From contig NZ_JAUHHE010000003.1 in assembly GCF_030410375.1 (NCBI RefSeq), positions 1 through 64,000 on the forward strand: 64,000 nt of DNA, written 5' to 3'. Position numbers and translations under genes: made by a program. The notes under the pieces were generated by a model, which was given only the letters and a program-made list of their open reading frames with translations, did no database searches and had not been told where the DNA came from. This DNA comes from Zwartia vadi. Its GTDB lineage: Bacteria; Pseudomonadota; Gammaproteobacteria; Burkholderiales; Burkholderiaceae_B. Positions 45,095-54,035 of the stretch are shown piece after piece. Each line of letters starts with the position of its first letter. Position 1 is the first letter of the stretch.

Positions 45095-46723
45095 ATGTCG
45101 ACGTCCATCGAAAACAAAGGCTATACGGTCCTGCACAACTCACTTGTCAATCGTGGGACTGCCTTTACTGAGGCGCAGCGAAAAGCCGCCGGCCTCGAGG
45201 GTCTTTTGCCACCCGGCGTTGATACTCTCGAGTTGCAAATCGCGCGCGTTCACACTCAACTCGATCTTCTCGACTCTGATCTGCAGCGATATTTGTTTTT
45301 GATGGATTTGCAAAGTCGTAATCAAACATTGTTTTACGCAGTGTTGATGGGAGACCCAGCTAAATTCATGCCGCTGGTCTACACGCCGACTGTGGGCGAG
45401 GCCTGCCAAAAATTCGATCATATTTTCCGCTCGACACGCGGGCTATACCTGCCAATCAGTGCCAAGGGACGCCTAAAAGAGCTGATGTCGAACTGGCCTC
45501 AGAAAGATATCCGGTTCATCGTTGTCACGGATGGGGAGCGCATCCTCGGACTAGGCGATCTAGGCGTTGGCGGCATGGGCATCCCCATCGGCAAGCTCGC
45601 TCTTTACACTGCGGTTGCTGGCGTCCCCCCCGAACTCACTCTACCGATCACGCTGGATGTTGGTACGAACAATCAGACTCTGTTGGATGACCCCCTTTAT
45701 TTAGGCTTGCGCCAAAAGCGTGTTCGAGACGACAACTATCACGCATTTATTGCGGAATTTGTCGATGCTGTCCAAACACTTTATCCAAAATGTTGTTTGC
45801 AATGGGAAGATTTTGCCAACTTCAATGCTGTCTCGATTCTTAATACCTACAAAGATAAAATCTGTACGTATAACGATGACATACAAGGCACTGCAGGCGT
45901 TGCGCTCGCCGGTCTCTATGCAGCGTTGCGAATTACCGGGCAGAAACTAACCGACCAACGATTTCTCTTTATGGGCGCAGGTTCCGCTGCAACAGGCATC
46001 GCTGAACTAATCAGCGAAGCAATGGTTATGGAAGGTCTGACGATCGAACAGGCCCGTGCGCGTAACTGGTTATTTGATATCAACGGACTTGTCGAATCGA
46101 CTCGCACGGATCTGGCGGATTTTCAAAAACCTTTTGCACATCAGCATTCACCCTGCAAGTCATTCGTGGATGCGATCAACGCCATCAAACCTAATGGCAT
46201 CATTGGGGTCAGTACCGTTCCCAAGCTCTTTAATCAGCCTGTGATCGAGGCAATGTCCAAGATCAATGCACAGCCTATTATTTTCCCCTACTCTAATCCC
46301 ACCTCCCGCTCGGAATGCACTGCTGAAGAAGCCTATAAATGGTCTAACGGTCAGGCAATTTTTGCTAGCGGCAGCCCCTTTGATCCTGTGACGCTCGGTC
46401 CAAAGACCTTCGTTCCAGGCCAAGGCAATAACGTTTATATTTTCCCCGCCATGGGCATGGCCGTTCTGGCGACTCAATCCAAACGCGTCACGCAGCAAAT
46501 GTTTATCGTCGCAGCTAAAGCCGTTGCCGAACAAGTCACACAAGAAGATCTGAACTCGGGGCTCATTTATCCGCCTCAGTCACAGATCCTGGCCGCTTCA
46601 CTGCATACCGCAGCAAAAGTCGCCACCTATGTCTTTGATAACGGTTTAGCGCGTATCGAGCGACCAAAGGATATTGCTGCACACATTCAGGAAATGGCCT
46701 ACAAGCCAGTCTATGGTGACTGA
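45095..46723 (+). CDS. NAD-dependent malic enzyme
   Basis: A 542-residue malic enzyme of the MaeA/SfcA type, converting malate to pyruvate and CO2. The malic N-terminal domain has VYTPTVGEACQKF and VVTDGERILGLGDLGVGGMGIPIGKL; the NAD domain has NDDIQGTAGVALAGL and GAGSAATGIAELI. Catalytic Tyr/Lys and Asp residues lie in these motifs. GAG lies upstream of the ATG. The length equals that of large-subunit NAD malic enzymes and not the 760-residue MaeB fusion type. The stop overlaps the ThrE-like exporter start by 11 bases, so the two are probably coupled. Confidence 0.9.
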   Translation: MSTSIENKGYTVLHNSLVNRGTAFTEAQRKAAGLEGLLPPGVDTLELQIARVHTQLDLLDSDLQRYLFLMDLQSRNQTLFYAVLMGDPAKFMPLVYTPTVGEACQKFDHIFRSTRGLYLPISAKGRLKELMSNWPQKDIRFIVVTDGERILGLGDLGVGGMGIPIGKLALYTAVAGVPPELTLPITLDVGTNNQTLLDDPLYLGLRQKRVRDDNYHAFIAEFVDAVQTLYPKCCLQWEDFANFNAVSILNTYKDKICTYNDDIQGTAGVALAGLYAALRITGQKLTDQRFLFMGAGSAATGIAELISEAMVMEGLTIEQARARNWLFDINGLVESTRTDLADFQKPFAHQHSPCKSFVDAINAIKPNGIIGVSTVPKLFNQPVIEAMSKINAQPIIFPYSNPTSRSECTAEEAYKWSNGQAIFASGSPFDPVTLGPKTFVPGQGNNVYIFPAMGMAVLATQSKRVTQQMFIVAAKAVAEQVTQEDLNSGLIYPPQSQILAASLHTAAKVATYVFDNGLARIERPKDIAAHIQEMAYKPVYGD

Positions 46724-47975
46724 CCGCATCGCAAATGTCGCCCAGGCCGCGGCACTGCTTCATGCAAACGGCCAGACGACACAGCGGGTCATCGAGGCGA
46801 CCACTCGACTGGCCCGTGCCTATGGGTATGAAGCCATCGTCCTGCCTCAGTGGGATGTGATTATCTTGCGCTTTCGACCGCTTGGCGCGGACGTTCATAC
46901 CCTGTGGCGCGATGAGATGGTGCATATTCGACCGACAGGCGTCGATATGAACAAGGTGGCGCAAACCACCCACATGATTGATCGTCTGTCTGCCAGTCCC
47001 ATGCCTTTGACCGAAACAGAGGTGTTGCGCTCGGAACAAGAGTTGCGGGCCATTGCCGCACTCAAACCAAGCAGCAATCTTCGGTTTGTGTTGATGGCGG
47101 GTCTCGGTGCGTCTGCGCTCGGATTGATTTTTGGTGTGACGAGTCACCTGACACTTGCGCTGATCTTTTTTGCCGCAGCACTCGGTGCGATATGTCGTCG
47201 CAGCCTCGCGGGTGAAAACCTTTTTGTTCAACCGCTCGTTGCCGCCTGGGTAGCGGGTCTGGTAGGCGGAGGCGCGCAATATTTTTTCTCCGACACGCAG
47301 CTGCAATTTGTCGACATTACACCTTGCATGATTCTCGTACCGGGTGCGCATATTTTGAATGCCTCACTTGACCTCACAAGGGGCCGGATCAGCCTGGGTG
47401 TCGCGCGTCTTACCTACTGCCTCATGATCCTGTTGGCAATCTGCGCAGGACTGTTGGTGGGCCTCACTATGACAAAAGGTTCGTTGACCGATGGCATGCT
47501 ATCCACGCAAGTCCCTCTTTGGCTCGACATCCTCTCTGCAGGTTTAGCGGTTGCTGCGTTTGGTGCTTTCTTTTCACTGCCTTGGCGCATACTGCTTGCA
47601 CCAATAATAGTGGGAATGATTTGTCATGCCAGCCGTTGGCTGATTTTAGAAAACGGCGGCGGTGTTGTCCTGGGAGCTTTTGTCGCCTGCCTGATCGCCG
47701 GCACGGTCACAGCGATCCTCGCACGCTACCTCAAACTTCCCTTTGCCGCGCTGGCCTTTAGCGCAGTGGTCTCGATGATGCCGGGTATCTTTGTGTTTAA
47801 GCTCGCAAGCGGTCTGGTCGAAGTGTATCTGGCGGGAAGTGCGGCAACGCTGTCCATGCTCGCCGAGGTAGTTGCCAACGGCACAGCGACATTTCTCATT
47901 GTCATGGCAATGACCTTTGGTCTGATTGCACCCAAAATGCTGATCGATGGCTGGATTGAAGCTCGAGAACGCTAG
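46713..47975 (+). CDS. ThrE-like threonine/serine exporter family protein
   Basis: A 420-residue inner-membrane protein of the ThrE/DUF1212-DUF3815 family. The soluble N-terminal part contains the helical region AAALLHANGQTTQRVIEATTRLA, and about ten membrane helices follow from residue 120 on, in two blocks corresponding to the two Pfam halves. It begins inside the malic enzyme gene. An open frame upstream to 46674 exists, but the ATG at 46713 gives the usual N-terminus. Known members export threonine, serine or small peptides. Its coupling to malic enzyme suggests removal of excess pyruvate-derived metabolites; this is a guess. Confidence 0.8.
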   Translation: MVTDRIANVAQAAALLHANGQTTQRVIEATTRLARAYGYEAIVLPQWDVIILRFRPLGADVHTLWRDEMVHIRPTGVDMNKVAQTTHMIDRLSASPMPLTETEVLRSEQELRAIAALKPSSNLRFVLMAGLGASALGLIFGVTSHLTLALIFFAAALGAICRRSLAGENLFVQPLVAAWVAGLVGGGAQYFFSDTQLQFVDITPCMILVPGAHILNASLDLTRGRISLGVARLTYCLMILLAICAGLLVGLTMTKGSLTDGMLSTQVPLWLDILSAGLAVAAFGAFFSLPWRILLAPIIVGMICHASRWLILENGGGVVLGAFVACLIAGTVTAILARYLKLPFAALAFSAVVSMMPGIFVFKLASGLVEVYLAGSAATLSMLAEVVANGTATFLIVMAMTFGLIAPKMLIDGWIEARER

Positions 47976-48316
47976 ACAGTTAATTTGATTTCTTATTTGA
48001 TTTCTTCAAATATATTGAATAGTCCTTTCGCCAAGTCACTGTTCATTTTGCCTCCAATGTTGACCACAATGATTCCAATCTAATCTATACAGAGACTGGA
48101 ATACCTCCGTACGGACTTTTCATGCCGTAACGGTCAAATCGCGCTTTACCTCACCTAAAATCCGGGCTTTTATCGATTTCCTGCTGGAGATCTTCGACCC
48201 TAACCAGCGACCGAACATCAAAACGCGTATAGATATTGGATCAGGTAGGAAAAAGTCTCGCTAAATATGATTTAGAATGCATGATTCACAATATTAAAAT
48301 CAACTTGAGTTGAATC
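47976..48316. other. Intergenic region with repeat and gene remnant
   Basis: A 341-base gap between the ThrE-like gene and the outer membrane protein gene. It has an adjacent direct repeat of TTTGATTTCTT (47984-47994 and 47996-48006) and a LysR-type coding remnant, listed separately. No intact gene, RNA or clear terminator was seen. Confidence 0.6.
48106..48264 (+). pseudogene. LysR-family regulator, C-terminal remnant
   Basis: The frame from about 48106 to the stop at 48262-48264 encodes a peptide with SRFTSPKIRAFIDFLLEIFD, which matches the common C-terminal end of LysR-type substrate-binding domains (P.R.FIDFL.E.F). Upstream of it a stop at 48070-48072 closes the frame, and no helix-turn-helix domain can be found. 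It is therefore a degraded remnant of a regulator once located between the malic enzyme and the outer membrane protein genes. The match is to a short C-terminal pattern, so confidence is moderate. Confidence 0.5.
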
Positions 48317-49141
48317 ATGACTATTCGTTTAAATCATCAACTACTGCGAAGCTTAGTGCTTCGTTTTTTTTGTACAGCGGCCGTCACGATCTCTGCTGCG
48401 AGTCATGCTTTCTTTCCATTCATCACGGATGACACAGGCACGCAAGGTGAAGGTGGCAATCAGCTTGAGCTTCAATATGTCTTTATCAAAGAACGAGGCA
48501 TCGGGATTGCTGAAGATGGTACTTATTTCAAAGGCGAATACGGCACAAGCAACGCCTTTCCTATGACCTATACACGTGGACTGACTGACGATCTCGATAT
48601 GTTCGTTGGCATTGTTCGCCAAACCTCTCCAACCAATGGCTGGATGAATGCCGAGATAGGCGTCAAATGGAGATTTGCGGGAAATGGCGAAGAGGGCTGG
48701 AGCTTTGCCATCAAGCCTGCACTGTTGACTCCCGTTTCACGCAGCATGGAGGCCTCTGGCCTTGGTAATGCCAAAACAAATGGCACCGTCGCATTGATCA
48801 GCTCCTACGTTCAACCAAAGTACGAAGTCCATTTGAATGCCCGATACACCAGCAATCTATCCTACAGCGGTGCTGAGGAAAATCAGGCAAAACACCTCTG
48901 GGGCGTCTCGGTTTCGCCCGTCTGGGTGTTAAATCAGCAATGGAAACTGGGGCTTGATGCGGGATTAGAAACTAATCCCAACGCTACGAGCTCCCAGGCC
49001 GCCTTCGCACAAATCGGAGCGGTCTATGCACCCGTTAAAAACCTTCAACTAGGTTTGGGTCTACTGGGTAATCGCGCCTTGGGTAGTCCCAGTCGAGAAT
49101 ATAACTGGTCGATTATGACTGGCGTCACTTGGCAGTTTTAA
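48317..49141 (+). CDS. Outer membrane protein, MetA-pathway-of-phenol-degradation-like
   Basis: A 274-residue exported protein with a signal peptide (to about residue 31, ASHAFF) and the opening PFITDDTGTQGEGGNQLELQY, characteristic of the putative MetA-pathway phenol degradation/outer membrane channel family. Alternating strands follow and the last strand ends GVTWQF with a terminal Phe, as outer membrane barrels do. Members are thought to act as channels for hydrophobic or aromatic compounds. It faces an enolase-superfamily gene on the other strand and is probably transcribed alone. Confidence 0.65.
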   Translation: MTIRLNHQLLRSLVLRFFCTAAVTISAASHAFFPFITDDTGTQGEGGNQLELQYVFIKERGIGIAEDGTYFKGEYGTSNAFPMTYTRGLTDDLDMFVGIVRQTSPTNGWMNAEIGVKWRFAGNGEEGWSFAIKPALLTPVSRSMEASGLGNAKTNGTVALISSYVQPKYEVHLNARYTSNLSYSGAEENQAKHLWGVSVSPVWVLNQQWKLGLDAGLETNPNATSSQAAFAQIGAVYAPVKNLQLGLGLLGNRALGSPSREYNWSIMTGVTWQF

Positions 49142-49142
49142 T

Positions 49143-50309
49143 TTACTCAGCCAATAGACGCATTGCTGCGATCAAATCAGACTTGCCCTCAAAGCCAATC
49201 CCGGGTAGCGGTGGTAAGTCGATGTAGCCATCTTTCACTTGAACGCCATCAGGAAATCCGCCATACGGCTGGAATAAGTCAGGATAACTTTCATTCCCTC
49301 CAAGCCCCAAACCTGCCGCGATGGCAAGAGACATTTGATGGCCACCATGGGGAATACAACGGCTTGCAGACCAGCCATGTTCCTTGAGCATTTCCAATGT
49401 ACGGAGATACTCCACCAACCCATAGCTCAGGGCACAGTCAAATTGCAACCAATCGCGATCTTTTCGCATACCGCCATAGCGGATGAGATTGCGAGCATCC
49501 TGCATCGAAAACAGGTTTTCACCCGTCGCCATCGAGCCCTGATACACCTCGGACAGTCTGGCTTGCAACGCATAGTCAAGCGGATCACCTGGCTCTTCGT
49601 ACCAGAAAAGTGGATATTGGGACAAAGCTTTTGCGTAACTGACTGCAGTCGCAAGATCGAAGCGTCCATTGGCATCGACAGCCAGCTGTTGTCCAGGCTG
49701 AAGCATTTTTAAAACATATTCGATTCGCTGACAGTCTTCAGCAAGCGATGCGCCTCCGATTTTCATTTTTACGACCGAATAACCTCGATCTAAATAGCTT
49801 CGCATTTCCTGACCGAGCTTTTCAAGGCCTTTTCCCGGATAGTAGTAGCCACCCGCCGCATACACAAATACCCTAGGCTGAGCCACTCCATTTCCGTATT
49901 GCTCTGCCAAAAGCTGAAAAAGAGGCTTTTCCGCGATTTTCGCTACCGCATCCCAAATCGCCATATCAATCGTACCGACTGCAACTGAACGCTCTCCATG
50001 ACCTCCCGGCTTTTCGTTAGTCATCATGCGGGCCCAGATTTTATGCGGATCTAGGTTGGAGCCCTCTTCGTTGAGCAATGTGAGAGGATCCGCCTCAAGC
50101 ACACGAGGTGCGAAACGCTCGCGGATGAGACTTCCTTGGCCATAGCGGCCATTTGAGTTGAAGCCGTAACCAATGACGGGCTTACCTTCTCGAATGACAT
50201 CGGTTACGACTGCAACCAAACTTAATGTCATTTTGGAAAAATCGATATAAGCGTTACGGATATCTGATTTGATTGGACGTGTGGACTCTAGAATATTGAC
50301 GATTTTCAT
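49143..50309 (-). CDS. Mandelate racemase/muconate-lactonizing (enolase) superfamily enzyme
   Basis: A 388-residue enolase-superfamily enzyme. The N-terminal capping domain is followed by the barrel with Lys-x-Lys (VVKMKIGG), metal ligands Asp (LAVDANGRF), Glu (FWYEEPGDPLD) and Glu (ATGENLF), and the catalytic His region IPHGGHQM. The layout fits the sugar-acid dehydratase branch (D-galactarate/tartrate/arabinonate-like). It is encoded in an operon with an SDR, a Bug-type binding protein and a DapA-family enzyme, so dehydration of an imported sugar acid to a 2-keto-3-deoxy acid is likely. The exact substrate is not determined. Confidence 0.83.
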   Translation of the reverse strand: MKIVNILESTRPIKSDIRNAYIDFSKMTLSLVAVVTDVIREGKPVIGYGFNSNGRYGQGSLIRERFAPRVLEADPLTLLNEEGSNLDPHKIWARMMTNEKPGGHGERSVAVGTIDMAIWDAVAKIAEKPLFQLLAEQYGNGVAQPRVFVYAAGGYYYPGKGLEKLGQEMRSYLDRGYSVVKMKIGGASLAEDCQRIEYVLKMLQPGQQLAVDANGRFDLATAVSYAKALSQYPLFWYEEPGDPLDYALQARLSEVYQGSMATGENLFSMQDARNLIRYGGMRKDRDWLQFDCALSYGLVEYLRTLEMLKEHGWSASRCIPHGGHQMSLAIAAGLGLGGNESYPDLFQPYGGFPDGVQVKDGYIDLPPLPGIGFEGKSDLIAAMRLLAE

Positions 50310-50321
50310 GTTGCTGATACT

Positions 50322-51020
50322 TTATGAATGAAGGGATGAACCACCGCATATGATGAGTTCTTGACCTGTGATCGCTGCGGCCGACTCAGAGAGCAAAAAA
50401 CAGACCAGAGCCGCGATCTCACTAGGCTCGATGAGCCGCCCGATTGGCGGTAAACGTGGCTGACTTTGAACGCGATCAGGGTCCGACAACATCGCTGTCG
50501 CTGTCGCTGCCGGAGAAACTACATTCACAGTCACGCCTGTCGGTGCAAGTTCTGCGGCCCAACTTCGGGCCATTGCAACAAGCGCGGCTTTAGTCGCAGC
50601 ATATTGGCCACGGCCAGCCATACCTTGAGCAACGCGACTACCGATGTAAACAATCCGTCCACCACCTTGACTCACCATGGAAGGACTCAAGGCATTTGAC
50701 ATAACTGTGGCGCATTGATCGTGAATGGACCACATCAATAGCCCGTCTGAACAATCAAGATTGCCTAGCCTGCCAACACGCATCAAGCCTGCTGCATGGA
50801 CAAAGCCATACACTCTAATTTCAGATAATTCACGCTTTAGAGAGTCAAAATCAGTAAGATCGATTTGGGTGTGTGAATAAGACGGATGGTCAATGCTTGA
50901 CTCCGCCCTATCCCACCCCAGCACAAACCATCCCGCTGCAAGCAGATGCTCTGAGATGGCTCGTCCAATACCAGAGCTGCTGCCGGAAACGAGAATGACT
51001 TTGGCTGACTTACTCGACAC
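50322..51020 (-). CDS. Short-chain dehydrogenase/reductase
   Basis: A 232-residue SDR with cofactor motif VSGSSSGIGRAI, a catalytic Ser in YIGSRVAQG, and the YAATK motif in GRGQYAATKAAL. The C-terminal GQELIICGG is a usual end motif. It overlaps the stop of the Bug-protein gene by 11 bases and lies 12 bases before the dehydratase gene. It is likely to oxidise or reduce a sugar acid or its keto form in the same route. Confidence 0.83.
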   Translation of the reverse strand: MSSKSAKVILVSGSSSGIGRAISEHLLAAGWFVLGWDRAESSIDHPSYSHTQIDLTDFDSLKRELSEIRVYGFVHAAGLMRVGRLGNLDCSDGLLMWSIHDQCATVMSNALSPSMVSQGGGRIVYIGSRVAQGMAGRGQYAATKAALVAMARSWAAELAPTGVTVNVVSPAATATAMLSDPDRVQSQPRLPPIGRLIEPSEIAALVCFLLSESAAAITGQELIICGGSSLHS

Positions 51021-51975
51021 GAATCTTTCCCTCGGTAACTATTTTTTGAGATCTATCCATATCCTCTTTCTGGAACTTGATGAAATCAGCTATCGAGCCA
51101 TCTGTGACCAACAAACCTTGTTTGATCAAGTTTTCACGGATATTGGAGGCGAGCGCCTTGTTTACCTCAGCATTCAATTTTTCTTGTATGGCTTTCGGTG
51201 TTTTGATTGGCGCCCATAAGCCGTACCAACTGTAGGCTTCAAAGCCGGGGATCGACTCTGAGACTGTAGGTACGTCAGGAAGATTAGGGGTGCGGCTCGC
51301 CGAGGTCACAGCAATCACGCGAACCATCCCGCTCTTGTGAAATTGAAGCGAGCCCAAAATCGGATCGATGAATCCATCAATTCGACCACCAACCAGATCA
51401 TTCAGAGCCGGCGATGTTCCCTTGTAAGGAATGATATTGACATCATAACCACCCGCCTTTTTTAACTGCTCAGTCGCCAAATGTCCTGCCGAACCAATCG
51501 AACCTACAGCAAAGTTGACTTTTTCTGGCTTTGATTTGGCATAAGCAACCAAAGACTTGATATCCGTCACTGGCAAATCCTTGTTGATTGCGATGGAAAG
51601 AGGCGCCTTTGCTACCAATGCAACAGGGGCAAAATCACTCACGACAGAGTATGGAACCTTGGACATCGTCATCGGTGCCGTTGTGAACGTCGAAGCGTTA
51701 AATAACAAGGTATATCCGTCTGCCGGTGCTTTTGCAACAGCGTCTGCACCAATCGTCCCATTACCTCCCGGCCTGTTTTCAACGACAAACTGCTGACCTG
51801 TTTGCTCGCTTAATTTAGCGGCAAGTGTTCGACCCACTGAATCTAGCGTTCCTCCGGGAGGGAAAGGAATAATCACGCGTACAGCTTTGCTTGGAAAATT
51901 TTGTGCGGCCGCAGTCAGAGAAGTCGTCGCTAATAAGGCAGCAAAGGCTGTCAATACAATACGTCGTGTGTTCAT
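51010..51975 (-). CDS. Bug/TctC-family solute-binding protein
   Basis: A 321-residue periplasmic binding protein with a signal peptide (to about residue 24, TAAAQN) and the Bug signatures IPFPPGGTLDSVGRTLA, ENRPGGNGTIGADAVAKA and PYKGTSPALNDLVGGRIDGFID. It follows the DapA-family gene and precedes the SDR on the minus strand. It probably brings in the sugar acid or related carboxylate that the dehydratase and DapA-family enzymes use. TctA/TctB membrane partners are not encoded in the window. Confidence 0.87.
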   Translation of the reverse strand: MNTRRIVLTAFAALLATTSLTAAAQNFPSKAVRVIIPFPPGGTLDSVGRTLAAKLSEQTGQQFVVENRPGGNGTIGADAVAKAPADGYTLLFNASTFTTAPMTMSKVPYSVVSDFAPVALVAKAPLSIAINKDLPVTDIKSLVAYAKSKPEKVNFAVGSIGSAGHLATEQLKKAGGYDVNIIPYKGTSPALNDLVGGRIDGFIDPILGSLQFHKSGMVRVIAVTSASRTPNLPDVPTVSESIPGFEAYSWYGLWAPIKTPKAIQEKLNAEVNKALASNIRENLIKQGLLVTDGSIADFIKFQKEDMDRSQKIVTEGKIRVE

Positions 51976-52019
51976 TTGTCATTCTCCGTAATGGATTTTT
52001 TAATTCAATGATTTCAAAT

Positions 52020-52958
52020 TTAGCGTTTCAATAAACCAGCCTGTGAAACTGCCGCACGCAAAGCAGCCATTTCCTGCGCATTAGGCAATTCAGTTGGTGG
52101 ACGAACGGTGGCGCTGTCCAATACTCCTGCCAGATACATTCCACTTTTCATGCGGGCATGCGCTTCGCCTGTCGGCTCGCCTCCGCCGTAGACAGCATCC
52201 TTTAAAGGCGTGATGACTGCTTGTATTGCCATAGCCTGTTTGAGATCTCCGGCCTTGACTGCATTCCACAGATCGATAATCAGTTGGGGTATAAAGGTCG
52301 CAAAGCCGACTAATGCCCCATCCACGCCCTGGACCATTGAAGCCAGCAAATACTCATCGTGGCAGGTCAGAATAGATTTACTTGAATCGGCCTCACGAAT
52401 CGCCTGAATATCCCGAGCGTACTTGTTCATGTCGCGCTGTCCGACTTTAAAAGCCTGCAGATAGGGAAGCTTGGCTAACTCCGCTAATAATTGCGAAGAG
52501 TAAGAGGCGCGCGTCCAGGCAGGATAGACATGGCAAACCAGATCAAGATCAGGTGTGGCCTGATGAATGGCATCAAAATACTGAAGAGCGTGATCTCTTG
52601 TAAATCCAAATCTAAGCCAGTGATGCGGAGGCATCACATCAAGCGCTACAGCACCTGCAGCTTTTGCGGCTTTGGCGTGAGCCGCTGCATCTGAAAGACC
52701 CTCGCACACGATTGACGAAATAACAGGCGTTTTTCCTTTAAGTTCGTCGGCAACGATTCGCGTGACCTCCACGCGCTCCTCCGGCGTTAGGGAAAACACC
52801 TCCCCCGTGTGTCCGTTCGTCATGACAGCCACGACACCATCGTGGCTAGCCAGCCATGAGGCGAGTTTTCTGAGAGCGGGCTCATCAATTCTGAAGTCAG
52901 AGGTAAATGGGCAGGAAATGGCTGGAATAATTCCTTTGTAATTTTTGATTTGTGGCAT
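52020..52958 (-). CDS. DapA/NAL-family aldolase or dehydratase
   Basis: A 312-residue barrel enzyme of the dihydrodipicolinate synthase/N-acetylneuraminate lyase family. The Schiff-base Lys is in LQAFKVGQRDMN, the Tyr in LVCHVYPAW, and the carboxylate-binding loop reads NGHTGEVFSL instead of the GTTGE of true DapA. This points to a 2-keto-3-deoxy-sugar-acid aldolase or dehydratase (KdgD-like) rather than lysine synthesis. First gene of the minus-strand operon and divergent from a LysR regulator, its probable activator. Confidence 0.82.
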   Translation of the reverse strand: MPQIKNYKGIIPAISCPFTSDFRIDEPALRKLASWLASHDGVVAVMTNGHTGEVFSLTPEERVEVTRIVADELKGKTPVISSIVCEGLSDAAAHAKAAKAAGAVALDVMPPHHWLRFGFTRDHALQYFDAIHQATPDLDLVCHVYPAWTRASYSSQLLAELAKLPYLQAFKVGQRDMNKYARDIQAIREADSSKSILTCHDEYLLASMVQGVDGALVGFATFIPQLIIDLWNAVKAGDLKQAMAIQAVITPLKDAVYGGGEPTGEAHARMKSGMYLAGVLDSATVRPPTELPNAQEMAALRAAVSQAGLLKR

Positions 52959-52987
52959 AGTCGTTATACTCTTTGTTGAATTGAGAC

Positions 52988-53058
52988 CTATTCATTCTGC
53001 TTACTTCTGCCCAGGCAGGCCAATACTTAAAACGCATAGAACTATTCATTCTCTGAAT
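52988..53058. promoter_or_regulatory. Divergent LysR-type operator region
   Basis: Between the DapA-family gene and the divergent LysR gene, CTATTCATTCT occurs at 52988-52998 and again at 53042-53052. The second copy overlaps ATTCATTCTCTGAAT (53044-53058), an inverted repeat of ATTCA/TGAAT with the T-N11-A pattern bound by LysR proteins. Binding by the divergent LysR protein is inferred. Confidence 0.4.
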
Positions 53059-53078
53059 CACTCACTTCGAAGATCAAT

Positions 53079-54035
53079 ATGGGACCCGGCAATCGACCCT
53101 TGGACTTAGACTGGCTTGAAGATTTTGCCGTGCTGTGTGAAACAGAAAATTTTTCGCGTGCGGCTGCTATTCGCTGCGTTGCACAACCTGCGCTAAGTCG
53201 TCATATCCGTTCTCTGGAGGAGTGGGTTGGCGTCGAACTCATTGATCGCGCTGCACATCCCATTCAGCCGACTGCGGCAGGACAAAAATTCAAGGTTCAA
53301 GTTGAAATTATCTTGGCTGCATTGGAAGCATCAAGAATTAAAGCTCGAGCCGCACATGACGCGGAATCTGCAAGTTTGCGTTTTGCAGTGACGCACTCTC
53401 TTTCCTTGACCTTCTTCCCAGGCTGGCTGGCGTCGCTTGAAAATAGTCATCGCTTCGGAGCGGTACAGACTTTTTCTGACAGCTTTCAGGCATGTGCCGA
53501 GATGATGAGCATGAGAAAAGTCCAATTCATGTTGTCTTATGGACACCCGGACATTCCCTCTCGACTTGATCAGGATAACTACCCTGTACTCACCCTTGAT
53601 CGCGATATGCTGGTACCGGTAACGGGAATCAAAAAAGATAAAGGACCTCAGTATCATCTTGATTCATCTTCTGTGATTCCAGTGCTTGAATACAATCAAA
53701 GCTCTGCTCTTGGTCTGATCGCGTCAACCAAACTCAAACCTCTGCTCTCCAGTCAAAATCAGAGTAGTCAAGCTCTGAACATTTCTGTCGTTTTTACAGC
53801 GCACAATGCCATGCTGCTCAAAACCATGGCCATTAGTGGTCGAGGTATCGCATGGATTCCCCTCTCATTAGTCCAAGAGGAGTTAACAAGCCAAAAGCTT
53901 GCTCTTGTCGGTGATTCGACCTGGCAAATTCCAATTGACATCAAACTGTATCGACAAAAAGCCGAGATGAGTCAACCCGCCGAAGCTGTTTGGAAAACTC
54001 TTCTTGAGAGCGCGTCACGCGTCACGTCGATTTAA
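53079..54035 (+). CDS. LysR-family regulator (HypT/YjiE-like)
   Basis: A 318-residue LysR-type regulator. The N-terminal helix-turn-helix is LCETENFSRAAAIRCVAQPALSRHIRSLEEWVGVELIDR, with RCVAQPALSRHI in the recognition-helix area, a pattern also found in HypT-like proteins. The rest is a periplasmic-binding-like effector domain. It diverges from the dehydratase/DapA operon and is its likely regulator. Its stop overlaps that of norR, on the opposite strand, by 14 bases. The resemblance to HypT is to the DNA-binding part only, so hypochlorite sensing is not implied. Confidence 0.83.
   Translation: MGPGNRPLDLDWLEDFAVLCETENFSRAAAIRCVAQPALSRHIRSLEEWVGVELIDRAAHPIQPTAAGQKFKVQVEIILAALEASRIKARAAHDAESASLRFAVTHSLSLTFFPGWLASLENSHRFGAVQTFSDSFQACAEMMSMRKVQFMLSYGHPDIPSRLDQDNYPVLTLDRDMLVPVTGIKKDKGPQYHLDSSSVIPVLEYNQSSALGLIASTKLKPLLSSQNQSSQALNISVVFTAHNAMLLKTMAISGRGIAWIPLSLVQEELTSQKLALVGDSTWQIPIDIKLYRQKAEMSQPAEAVWKTLLESASRVTSI

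Noticed and set aside
46563..47351. A 262-codon minus-strand frame across the malic enzyme and ThrE-like genes
   Set aside because: It covers two well-supported genes on the other strand and is rich in Arg/His/Cys as shadow frames usually are.
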